Shown: in pieces, positions 1 to 6,365 of the stretch
Layout of the letters: each line of letters opens with the position of its first letter
How positions within the stretch are numbered: position 1 is the stretch's first letter
The notes under the pieces: model-generated
The model's database searches: none
Seen by the model: the letters and a program-made list of their open reading frames with translations, nothing else
What the model was told of the DNA's origin: nothing
Translations under genes and position numbers: made by a program
NCBI GenBank assembly: GCA_951801995.1
Contig: CATOOY010000058.1
Location: 1 to 6,463 of the forward strand
Reading direction: 5' to 3'
Length of the DNA stretch: 6,463 nucleotides
From: an uncultured Erysipelotrichaceae bacterium
GTDB lineage: Bacteria; Bacillota_I; Bacilli_A; RF39; UBA660

Positions 1-40
1 TAAATACTACATATAAAATATTTTTTTAATCAAAAAAATG

Positions 41-90
41 AAAATATTAAAAATATAAAAATATAAAAATGTTAAAAATGGTAAAAAAAA
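41..90. repeat. A-tract-rich imperfect tandem repeat upstream of the promoter
   Basis: Five to six imperfect units of about 8-9 nt, each a run of five or more A followed by TAT, TGTT or TGGT, lie immediately upstream of the -35 box. Such A-tracts commonly act as UP-elements or bend DNA, and that is the role suggested here. In a genome this A/T-rich it could also be plain compositional bias. No gene is visible in bases 1-148. Confidence 0.4.
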
Positions 91-93
91 ACA

Positions 94-122
94 TTGACTA
101 TGTATAAAGACATTGCTATAAT
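94..122 (+). promoter_or_regulatory. Sigma-A-type promoter of the anaerobic ribonucleotide reductase operon
   Basis: The -35 box TTGACT (94-99) is followed, after exactly 17 nt, by a perfect -10 box TATAAT (117-122). A TG dinucleotide at 114-115 gives an extended -10 (TGCTATAAT). Transcription should start near 129, leaving a leader of about 26 nt before the ATG at 155. The hexamer ACATTG occurs at 91-96 and again at 110-115, so a direct repeat with a 19-nt offset spans the -35 box and the extended -10. This may be coincidence or a binding site. No convincing pair of NrdR boxes is visible. Confidence 0.8.
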
Positions 123-154
123 GAAACTAGCTTAAAAATAGGAAAGAGGTGCTT

Positions 155-2137
155 ATGAAAGAAAAAGACAAATGGAAAGTAGAAGATTTAGTTGTTGTAA
201 AAAGAAGTGGACAGAGAGTAGAATTCAACAGCACCAAAATAGCACTTGCTATCAAAAAATCATTTGACCAAGTATCTACTACAAATTCAGAAAAACAAAT
301 TAACAAAGTTTATGCAGATGTACTTTTATATATTCAAAAAAACTATATAGATAGAAAAACAATCAATGTAGAAGATATTCAAGATATCATTGAAGAGAGA
401 TTAAAAGCAAACAAATATGAAGAGGTTTATAAATCCTTTAATGAATATAGAGAAAGAAGAGCTGCCTCTAGAAAAGCTTTCAATATAAAACAACAACACA
501 AATTTGTAAAAGCCATAGAACACATTATAGATAGAAATAAAGAAGGAAAAAACATAAGTAGTAGTCCAAATGATTTACTATTAAGTTTTGGAAAAACAAT
601 TTCCTGTGAATACACCAAAACATATGTATTGGATAATAAATTTGTAAGAGCACATGAAGAAGGAAATATATATATACATAACTTAGATTACTTTAATCTA
701 GGAAAAATATCATCCACCCATATTCTACTAGAAAATAAAGAAAAAGAAGAATTTAAAAGAGATTTCATTTTAAAAACAATAGAAGCCAAAAAAGAAATAG
801 ATGGAGAAATAGCAATAGATGCCTTAGATGATATTCTAGCTTCTATCTTTCTTAAAAAATATAAAAAAGAGTTTTATTTACTTTTAAATAGTTATCTAAA
901 AATAGTAGGTATTTTAGATTATATCAATAGTAAAAAAATAGAAGAAATCATCGAAAAAGAAGCAAGCATAAATTTTGATATAAATATCTTTAACCAATTT
1001 ATTTTAAACGAAAAAGTAAAAGAACTATTTATTTTAGCAAAAGAAGATGCCAAAGAAAAAACAAAAAAAGAATTGTTAGTTTTCTTAGAAGATATTTTAA
1101 ATAGTTTAGAAGAAAATGGAGAAGAAAATCCTAAATATACAATAAGTATAGGGGCAAATGAAACAGAAGAAGGAAGAATATGTAATACTTGTTATTTAGA
1201 AATACTAGATAAATTAGAAAGAAAAGAAAATATCACCACCATTTTTAAAATAGCAAAAACAAGCGATATAAATTTACTAAATAAAGTAAGCAATCTTATT
1301 ATAGAGGGAAAGAATATAGCACTATCCTTCCTAACAGCTTCTTATAATCAAAAAGAAAATACACATGCAGAATATTTCAGCAGTGGAAATAGAATCTTTG
1401 AAAATGAAGTATATGAAGAAGTAGGTACCCAAGGAAGAATGATAGTATCCTCTGTATCTGTCAATATGGGAAGACTAGGATTTAAATATGAAAAGAAAAA
1501 AAGAAAAGAGTTTTTTGAAGAACTAGAAGAAATGTTAGATCTTGCTAAAAATTGTTTAGTAACCATATTTGAAACCATAGGAAATAAAAACAAAGACAAT
1601 TATAAACACATATTAAATGGAAATATCTTAGATGATGATAAATTAGAATATGGGCAAAAAATAAGAAAAATTCTAAAAAAAGGTGTATTAAATTTAGAAT
1701 TAGCAGGTTTAAAAGAATGTGTTTCTTTATTAGAAGAAGATAGTGAAAAACAAAAGAAACTACTATATGAAATTATTTCATTTACCAAAGAAAAATGTAA
1801 AAAATATAGTATAGATTCCCATTTGAATTTTATTGTAAGTGAAACAAGTAAATATAGACCTTTACACAAACTGATTGCCCTAGACAAAGCAATATATGGT
1901 ATGAGAAAAAATATAACAGACAAAGACTGTTATGGAAGATTAGACACATTATTTAAATTTAAAAAAGATATAAAAGAAGATTTACATGAAATTGGTCTTT
2001 TACAAAATCTTCTAACAGGAGGACATCTTGTACAAATCAATTTATCAAAAAATACCAACCCAAAAGAAATATTAAATATTATAAAAATAGCAGAACAAGA
2101 AAACGTAGGTTTTTTAAAATTAGAAATAAGGAAGTAG
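155..2137 (+). CDS. Catalytically dead NrdD paralogue: ATP-cone plus class III RNR barrel without glycyl-radical domain
   Basis: This 660-residue protein has an N-terminal ATP-cone (about 12-105, KRSGQRVEFN then VEDIQDIIEERL) followed by a body that can be followed along class III ribonucleotide reductases. Landmarks are IHNLD (174-178), SIGANETEEGR (331-341), a GNRIFEN segment (411-417), VSVNMGRLG (434-442) and LTGGHLVQINL (620-630). The family's thiyl-radical Cys sits in a (M)GCR motif; here that motif reads GNR, with Asn412 in its place. The partner Cys after IHDLD is replaced by Ser/Thr (186-188). The protein ends where the zinc CxxC pair and the RxxGY glycyl-radical loop should begin, so it is about 60-70 residues short at the C-terminus. 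It cannot be a self-sufficient reductase. The frame is intact and well expressed by appearance, so it is not simply decaying. ATG155 was preferred over the in-frame GTG at 149, because GAGG (146-149) sits 5 nt before the ATG. The NrdG gene follows after 7 nt. A regulatory or scaffold role is inference. Confidence 0.8.
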   Translation: MKEKDKWKVEDLVVVKRSGQRVEFNSTKIALAIKKSFDQVSTTNSEKQINKVYADVLLYIQKNYIDRKTINVEDIQDIIEERLKANKYEEVYKSFNEYRERRAASRKAFNIKQQHKFVKAIEHIIDRNKEGKNISSSPNDLLLSFGKTISCEYTKTYVLDNKFVRAHEEGNIYIHNLDYFNLGKISSTHILLENKEKEEFKRDFILKTIEAKKEIDGEIAIDALDDILASIFLKKYKKEFYLLLNSYLKIVGILDYINSKKIEEIIEKEASINFDINIFNQFILNEKVKELFILAKEDAKEKTKKELLVFLEDILNSLEENGEENPKYTISIGANETEEGRICNTCYLEILDKLERKENITTIFKIAKTSDINLLNKVSNLIIEGKNIALSFLTASYNQKENTHAEYFSSGNRIFENEVYEEVGTQGRMIVSSVSVNMGRLGFKYEKKKRKEFFEELEEMLDLAKNCLVTIFETIGNKNKDNYKHILNGNILDDDKLEYGQKIRKILKKGVLNLELAGLKECVSLLEEDSEKQKKLLYEIISFTKEKCKKYSIDSHLNFIVSETSKYRPLHKLIALDKAIYGMRKNITDKDCYGRLDTLFKFKKDIKEDLHEIGLLQNLLTGGHLVQINLSKNTNPKEILNIIKIAEQENVGFLKLEIRK

Positions 2138-2144
2138 GAAAAAT

Positions 2145-2837
2145 ATGGTTATTAGTGGATTGCAAAAACTAACACTTTTAGATTATCCAGAAAAGACAGC
2201 TTGTTTAATATTTACACAAGGCTGTAACTTTAGATGTCCCTTTTGTCACAACAAAGATTTACTTGGAAATTGCAAAGGAGAAGGAAAAATCAAAGAAGAA
2301 GAAGTATTTGCTTATTTAGAAAAAAGAAAAGGATTATTAGATGGTGTTTGTATAAGTGGAGGAGAACCACTTCTGCAACCAGATATAGAACCCTTTATAG
2401 CAAAAATCAAACAAATGGGGTATCAAGTAAAATTAGATACCAATGGAAGCAACCCTAGCATGTTAAAAAATTTAATAGAAAAGGGTTATATAGATTATAT
2501 CGCAATGGATGTAAAAAATGATTTTCTAAATTATGAAAAAACATCTGGAGTAGAAAAAATCAATATGTATAATATAGAAAAAAGCATTAGAATAATTGAA
2601 AATGCAAACCTAGATTATGAATTTAGAACAACCATTGTAAAAGAATTACATAATTTAGAACAATTAGAAAAAATATGTAAATATATAGGTCCAAATGCAA
2701 AATACTATATCCAAAATTATAGAGATTGCGATACAGTTCTAGAAAAAGGATTAAATGGATTTCAAGAAGAAGAATTATTACAAATCAAACAAAAATTAAA
2801 TAAAGTATACCCAAACGTAATGGTAAGAGGAATTTAG
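2145..2837 (+). CDS. nrdG: Anaerobic ribonucleotide reductase activating protein (radical SAM)
   Basis: This is a 230-residue radical S-adenosylmethionine enzyme. It abstracts a hydrogen from the C-terminal glycine of class III ribonucleotide reductase to create the glycyl radical. The cluster motif CxxxCxxC is Cys27, Cys31 and Cys34 (GCNFRCPFCHN), which binds the [4Fe-4S] cluster. The SAM-binding GGEP is at 72-75, followed by DTNG (98-101) and MDVK (121-124). The opening SGLQKLTLLDYP and the length fit the longer NrdG form common in Clostridia and thermophiles rather than the roughly 155-residue E. coli form. It lies between the dead paralogue (7-nt gap) and the intact NrdD (12-nt gap). Candidate Shine-Dalgarno sequences are AAGGAAG (2128-2134) and TAGGAA (2135-2140), the latter containing the preceding stop codon. 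Its substrate must be the downstream NrdD, because the upstream paralogue has no glycyl site. Confidence 0.93.
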   Translation: MVISGLQKLTLLDYPEKTACLIFTQGCNFRCPFCHNKDLLGNCKGEGKIKEEEVFAYLEKRKGLLDGVCISGGEPLLQPDIEPFIAKIKQMGYQVKLDTNGSNPSMLKNLIEKGYIDYIAMDVKNDFLNYEKTSGVEKINMYNIEKSIRIIENANLDYEFRTTIVKELHNLEQLEKICKYIGPNAKYYIQNYRDCDTVLEKGLNGFQEEELLQIKQKLNKVYPNVMVRGI

Positions 2838-2845
2838 GAGGAAAA
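2835..2845 (+). promoter_or_regulatory. Strong ribosome binding site overlapping the nrdG stop codon
   Basis: TAGGAGGAAAA contains a full AGGAGG (2836-2841) 8 nt before the nrdD ATG at 2850. Its first three bases are the nrdG stop codon TAG. Termination on nrdG and initiation on nrdD are therefore physically linked. This is the strongest site inside the operon, which fits NrdD being the most needed product. Confidence 0.8.
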
Positions 2846-2849
2846 GAAA

Positions 2850-5177
2850 ATGTATAAAGTAAGAAAAAGAGAAGGAAAAATAGTACCATTTGATACAATT
2901 AAAATAAAAGAAGCGATTATAAAAGCTTTTGAAGCAGAAAATAAGAAATATGATGAAAGTGTAATAGACTTTCTAGTATTAAAAGTAACAGCAGATTTTG
3001 AACCTAAAATAAAAGAGAATATCATAAGTGTAGAAGACATACAAGATAGTGTAGAAGCAGTTCTTATTAAAGCAGATTACACAGAAGTAGCTAAGGCATA
3101 TATTTTATATCGTCGTTTACATGATAAAATGCGTAATATGAAATCTACTATATTAGATTATAAAGATGTAGTAAATAGTTATGTAAATGTAACAGATTGG
3201 CGCGTAAAAGAAAATTCAACTGTAACATATTCAGTAGGAGGACTTATCCTAAGTAACTCAGGAGCTATTACAGCAAATTACTGGCTCTCTGAAGTATATG
3301 ATGATGAAATAGCAAACGCACATCGATCTTGCGATATTCACTTGCATGATTTATCTATGCTCACAGGATACTGTGCAGGATGGAGTTTAAAACAGTTAAT
3401 AAAAGAAGGTTTAGGAGGCATTCCAGGAAAAATCACATCAGCACCAGCTAAGCATCTATCTACACTCTGTAACCAAATGGTAAATTTTATAGGTATTATG
3501 CAAAATGAATGGGCAGGAGCACAAGCTTTCTCTTCATTTGATACCTATCTAGCACCTTTTGCAAAAGTAGATAAACTTTCTTATCATGAAATAAAACAAT
3601 GTATACAATCTTTTGTATATGGTGTCAATACACCAAGTAGATGGGGAACCCAAGCACCATTTACCAATATTACATTAGACTGGACAGTACCAAATGATCT
3701 AGCAGAATTAAACTGTATTGTAGGAGGAAAAGAAGTATCTTTTAAATACAAAGATTGTCAAAAAGAAATGGATATGGTAAATAAAGCATTTATCGAAATC
3801 ATGATTGAAGGAGATGCAAATGGAAGAGGATTCCAATATCCCATTCCAACTTATTCTATTACAAGAGATTTTGATTGGTCTGAAACAGAAAATAATAAAT
3901 TGTTATTTGAAATGACAGCGAAATATGGAACCCCTTATTTTTCAAACTATATCAATAGTGATATGGAACCTTCTGATGTTCGCAGTATGTGTTGCCGTTT
4001 ACGTCTAGATTTAAGAGAATTAAGAAAAAAATCAGGTGGTTTCTTTGGAAGTGGAGAATCAACAGGATCACTTGGTGTTGTAACAATTAATATGCCAAGA
4101 CTTGCTTATTTATCAAAAAATGAAAAAGAATTTTATGAACGTTTAGAAAAAATGATGAACACAGCTGCAAGAAGTTTAAAAATAAAAAGAAACGTTTTAA
4201 CTAAATTATTAGAAGAAGGATTATACCCTTATACAAAAAGATATTTAGGAACATTTAACAACCATTTTTCTACAATAGGACTTGTAGGAATGAACGAAGC
4301 TTGTTTAAATGCAAGTTGGTTAAAAAAAGACTTAACAGAAGAAGAAGCACAAAAATTTACAAAAAATGTTTTAAATTTTATGCGTGAAAAACTATCAGAT
4401 TATCAAGAAGAATATGGTGATTTATATAACTTAGAAGCAACACCAGCAGAATCTACAACATATCGTTTTGCTAAAAAAGATAAAAATTTATATCCAGATA
4501 TAATTACAGCAGCAAACGAAGAAGAAACACCATATTACACTAATAGTTCTCATTTACCAGTAGGATTTACAAGTGACATCTTTGAGGCCTTAGATATTCA
4601 AGATGAATTACAAACACTATATACATCAGGAACTGTTTTCCATGCTTTCCTAGGAGAAAGATTGCAAGATTGGAAATCAGCAGCAAACTTAGTTAAAAAA
4701 ATAGCAGAACATTATCATCTACCATATTATACTTTATCCCCAATTTACTCTGTTTGTAAAAATCATGGGTACATAAAAGGGGAAGCAAAAAAATGTCCAA
4801 AATGTGGAGAAGAAGCAGAAATATATAGTAGAATTACAGGCTATTATAGACCTGTAAAAAACTGGAATGATGGAAAAGCCCAAGAGTATAAACATAGAAA
4901 ATCTTATAATATGAAAAGTTCTTGTTTAAAAGAAGAAGAAAAAGAAGGTATTTTCTTATTTGGAACAAAAACATGTCCTAACTGTAAAATGGCAAAACAA
5001 TTATTAGACAAAGCAAAAGTAAAATATCAATATATAGATGCAGAAGAAAATATAGAATTATCAAAAAAACATGGAATAAAAAGTGCTCCTACCATTATCA
5101 TAATAAATAAAGAAAAAGAAGAAAAAATAACCAATCTATCTAATATAAAGAAACACATAGAAAAATTTAAAATATAA
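2850..5177 (+). CDS. nrdD: Anaerobic (class III) ribonucleoside-triphosphate reductase with fused C-terminal glutaredoxin-like domain
   Basis: This 775-residue glycyl-radical enzyme reduces ribonucleoside triphosphates to deoxyribonucleotides without oxygen. An ATP-cone occupies about 1-95 (KREGKIVPFDTIKI) and serves allosteric activity control. The barrel follows, with the loop motif IHLHDL (163-168) and Cys175 in GYCAGW as the likely partner cysteine. Cys381-Cys382 lie in MCCRLR, and the second aligns with the thiyl-radical cysteine. GVVTINMPRLAY is at 409-420 and ATPAES at 530-535. A metal site of Cys636, His639, Cys649 and Cys652 precedes the radical loop RITGYYRPV, with Gly664 as the radical residue. 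Usual family members end shortly after this loop. Here a linker of roughly ten residues leads into a thioredoxin-fold domain (about 699-775) with CPNC at 709-712 and a cis-Pro motif SAPT (745-748). The fusion, together with the doubled active-site cysteines, suggests the redoxin-dependent rather than the formate-dependent subclass. The sequence resembles the Bdellovibrio-type NrdD group, recalled but not searched. Confidence 0.93.
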   Translation: MYKVRKREGKIVPFDTIKIKEAIIKAFEAENKKYDESVIDFLVLKVTADFEPKIKENIISVEDIQDSVEAVLIKADYTEVAKAYILYRRLHDKMRNMKSTILDYKDVVNSYVNVTDWRVKENSTVTYSVGGLILSNSGAITANYWLSEVYDDEIANAHRSCDIHLHDLSMLTGYCAGWSLKQLIKEGLGGIPGKITSAPAKHLSTLCNQMVNFIGIMQNEWAGAQAFSSFDTYLAPFAKVDKLSYHEIKQCIQSFVYGVNTPSRWGTQAPFTNITLDWTVPNDLAELNCIVGGKEVSFKYKDCQKEMDMVNKAFIEIMIEGDANGRGFQYPIPTYSITRDFDWSETENNKLLFEMTAKYGTPYFSNYINSDMEPSDVRSMCCRLRLDLRELRKKSGGFFGSGESTGSLGVVTINMPRLAYLSKNEKEFYERLEKMMNTAARSLKIKRNVLTKLLEEGLYPYTKRYLGTFNNHFSTIGLVGMNEACLNASWLKKDLTEEEAQKFTKNVLNFMREKLSDYQEEYGDLYNLEATPAESTTYRFAKKDKNLYPDIITAANEEETPYYTNSSHLPVGFTSDIFEALDIQDELQTLYTSGTVFHAFLGERLQDWKSAANLVKKIAEHYHLPYYTLSPIYSVCKNHGYIKGEAKKCPKCGEEAEIYSRITGYYRPVKNWNDGKAQEYKHRKSYNMKSSCLKEEEKEGIFLFGTKTCPNCKMAKQLLDKAKVKYQYIDAEENIELSKKHGIKSAPTIIIINKEKEEKITNLSNIKKHIEKFKI
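4944..5174 (+). other. Glutaredoxin/NrdH-like redoxin domain within NrdD
   Basis: Residues 699-775 of NrdD start with the beta-strand GIFLFGTKT, then the redox motif Cys709-Pro-Asn-Cys712 at the head of a helix (KMAKQLLDKAK). A second strand (KYQYIDAEE), a helix ending in HGIKSAPT with the cis-proline at 747, and the strand IIIIN follow. This is the order of a glutaredoxin or NrdH-like redoxin. About 77 residues makes it a compact but complete domain. It presumably reduces the active-site disulfide formed at each turnover. The direct evidence is the motif order; the electron-transfer role is inferred from known redoxin-dependent class III enzymes. Confidence 0.85.
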
Positions 5178-5183
5178 AAGCAT

Positions 5184-6074
5184 ATGTATGATATTATTGT
5201 AATTGGTTGTGGACCTGCTGGAATGACAGCTGCTATTTATGCCAAAAGAGCAGGAAAAAAAGTATTAATTTTAGAAAAAGAAGGAATTGGAGGCCAAATG
5301 GCCTCTGCACCCCTTATTGAAAATTATCCTGGATTTTCTTCTATTATAGGAAGTGAACTTGCCGAAAGAATGTTTGAGCAAATAACAGATTTAGAAATAG
5401 AAGTAGAAATAGAAGAAGTAAAAGATATAAAAGAAGACAAAATAAAAAAAGTTATAACAGACGAAAATGTATATGAAACAAAAAGTATTATTATTGCGAC
5501 AGGTGGTAAATATCGTATGTTAGGACTAGAAAAAGAAGTAGAATTAATAGGCAGTGGTATACACTTTTGTACAGCTTGTGATGGTCCATTTTATAAAGAT
5601 AAAAAAGTAGCTGTAATTGGTGGTGGAAATAGTGCAGTAGCAGGAGCATGTATGTTAAGTAACATTGCTAAAAAAGTATATATAATTCACCGATCTAAAA
5701 AATTATCTGCAGATTATATAGAAATAGAAAAATTAAAAAGAAAAAAGAATATAGAGATTTTACTAGAAACCAATGTAAAAGAATTATTAGGAGACAAAGA
5801 ATTAAAAGGTATCATTTTAGAAAATGGAGAAACCCTTACAATAGATGGGATGTTTGTTTGCATAGGACTTGTCCCTCAAAATAAATTTTGCGAAAACATA
5901 TTAGAAAGAAATAAACAAGGATTTATTATTTCAATGGATACAAAGACCAATATACCTGGTATCTTTGTAGCAGGAGATTGCAGAGAAAAAAAAGGAAAAC
6001 AAATAACTATAGCTGTTAGTGATGGAACCCAAGCAACAATAGAAGCATTAACCTTTTTAGAAGAGACGAAATAA
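5184..6074 (+). CDS. trxB: Thioredoxin-reductase-like FAD disulfide oxidoreductase
   Basis: This 296-residue flavoprotein has the thioredoxin reductase layout. The FAD-binding GCGPAG is at 8-13 with GIGGQ at 34-38, followed by ENYPGF and ATGG (105-108). The redox-active pair is Cys129-Thr-Ala-Cys132 followed by DG. A second nucleotide fold carries GGGNSA (146-151), and the FAD motif VAGDCR is at 262-267. It should re-reduce a small redoxin, most plausibly the domain fused to the adjacent NrdD. Two features depart from NADPH-dependent TrxB. The usual HRRxxxRA is HRSKKLSA (169-176), lacking two of three arginines, and the Glu of GGGxxAxxE is absent. NADH, ferredoxin or another donor is therefore possible. 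It starts 6 nt after the nrdD stop with no Shine-Dalgarno beyond AAAAG, suggesting translational coupling. The symbol reflects family resemblance; whether it is the cell's general thioredoxin reductase is unknown. Confidence 0.87.
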   Translation: MYDIIVIGCGPAGMTAAIYAKRAGKKVLILEKEGIGGQMASAPLIENYPGFSSIIGSELAERMFEQITDLEIEVEIEEVKDIKEDKIKKVITDENVYETKSIIIATGGKYRMLGLEKEVELIGSGIHFCTACDGPFYKDKKVAVIGGGNSAVAGACMLSNIAKKVYIIHRSKKLSADYIEIEKLKRKKNIEILLETNVKELLGDKELKGIILENGETLTIDGMFVCIGLVPQNKFCENILERNKQGFIISMDTKTNIPGIFVAGDCREKKGKQITIAVSDGTQATIEALTFLEETK

Positions 6075-6087
6075 TCGTCTTTTTTTA
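6061..6087 (+). terminator. Intrinsic terminator overlapping the end of trxB
   Basis: AGACGA (6064-6069) pairs perfectly with TCGTCT (6075-6080) around the loop AATAA, and a run of T follows to 6087. The stem can extend with a G-T and two A-T pairs into the T-run. The trxB stop codon TAA (6072-6074) lies in the loop, so the last coding codons form the 5' arm. This marks the end of the four-gene operon. Confidence 0.8.
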
Positions 6088-6181
6088 TTTAAAAATATTA
6101 TATTTTTTGAACAACTTTTCATAAGTTATTAAATATCTTTATAACCAGTATTTATAAGCGTTTACAGCATTTTTGTTTTTG

Positions 6182-6193
6182 AAGAATATTCTT
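6182..6193. repeat. 12-bp perfect palindrome
   Basis: AAGAATATTCTT equals its own reverse complement. It sits inside a possible promoter, overlapping the 3' end of a TTGAAG -35-like hexamer (6179-6184) that lies 18 nt before an extended TATAAT (6203-6208). The position would suit a repressor site. A/T-rich sequence produces such palindromes by chance, so the regulatory reading is weak. Confidence 0.3.
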
Positions 6194-6273
6194 ATAAATT
6201 GTTATAATTTCTTATGTTTTCACTTTGAAAGTTTAAAAATTTTTACTACTTATTTACCACTTCAAATATAAGT

Positions 6274-6305
6274 TTGACATATAGAGAAACTTAACTGTTA
6301 ATAAT
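6274..6305 (+). promoter_or_regulatory. Candidate promoter for the downstream gene
   Basis: A perfect TTGACA (6274-6279) is followed about 19 nt later by TAATAA(T) at 6299-6305, preceded by TG (6296-6297). It would give a leader of about 55 nt before the ATG at 6366. Competing elements are an extended TATAAT at 6341-6346, which would start transcription almost on the ribosome binding site, and the TTGAAG/TATAAT pair at 6179-6208. Which one is used cannot be settled by eye. Confidence 0.4.
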
Positions 6306-6365
6306 GTTTTGAATTCCTATTATATAAATTAACTCTATGTTATAATAATTACTAGGAGGTTGATC

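Larger units (their letters stand above)
6088..6365. other. Non-coding spacer between the nrd operon and the next gene
   Basis: These 278 bases are highly A/T-rich and have no credible reading frame on either strand. They contain a 12-bp perfect palindrome (6182-6193), a short hairpin AACTT/AAGTT (6113-6127) that looks too weak to matter, and several candidate promoter elements for the rightward gene. No RNA gene or riboswitch could be recognised. Confidence 0.6.

Noticed and set aside
1..93. NrdR box pair upstream of the operon
   Set aside because: The region has TACATATAAA-like stretches, but none matches the palindromic NrdR consensus well and no properly spaced second box exists.
149..157. 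GTG at 149 as start of the first gene
   Set aside because: It overlaps the GAGG ribosome site itself. ATG155 lies at correct spacing and loses only two residues.
427..618. Open frame on the minus strand inside the first gene
   Set aside because: It is antisense to the conserved ATP-cone/NrdD coding region, low-complexity and Phe/Leu/Ser-rich as expected from A-rich coding DNA read backwards, and shows no recognisable motif.
1348..1923. Two minus-strand open frames (1348-1599 and 1600-1923)
   Set aside because: Both are antisense to the NrdD-like barrel. Their Phe/Ser/Leu-rich products mirror the Lys/Glu-rich sense strand and have no supporting ribosome site or motif.
2105..2150. Frameshift explaining the missing C-terminus of the first NrdD-like protein
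   Set aside because: The stop is followed after 7 nt by the nrdG start, and no zinc-motif or RxxGY glycyl-loop coding remnant is present in any frame between them.
2234..2458. Plus-strand open frame inside nrdG
   Set aside because: It is an out-of-frame shadow of the radical-SAM core, whose CxxxCxxC and GGEP motifs lie in the other frame.
2834..3040. Minus-strand open frame across the start of nrdD
   Set aside because: It is antisense to the NrdD ATP-cone, with no motif and no promoter or ribosome site of its own.
6111..6127. Hairpin AACTT/AAGTT as a second terminator
   Set aside because: A 5-bp A/T-rich stem without a following T-run is too weak, and a good terminator lies just upstream.
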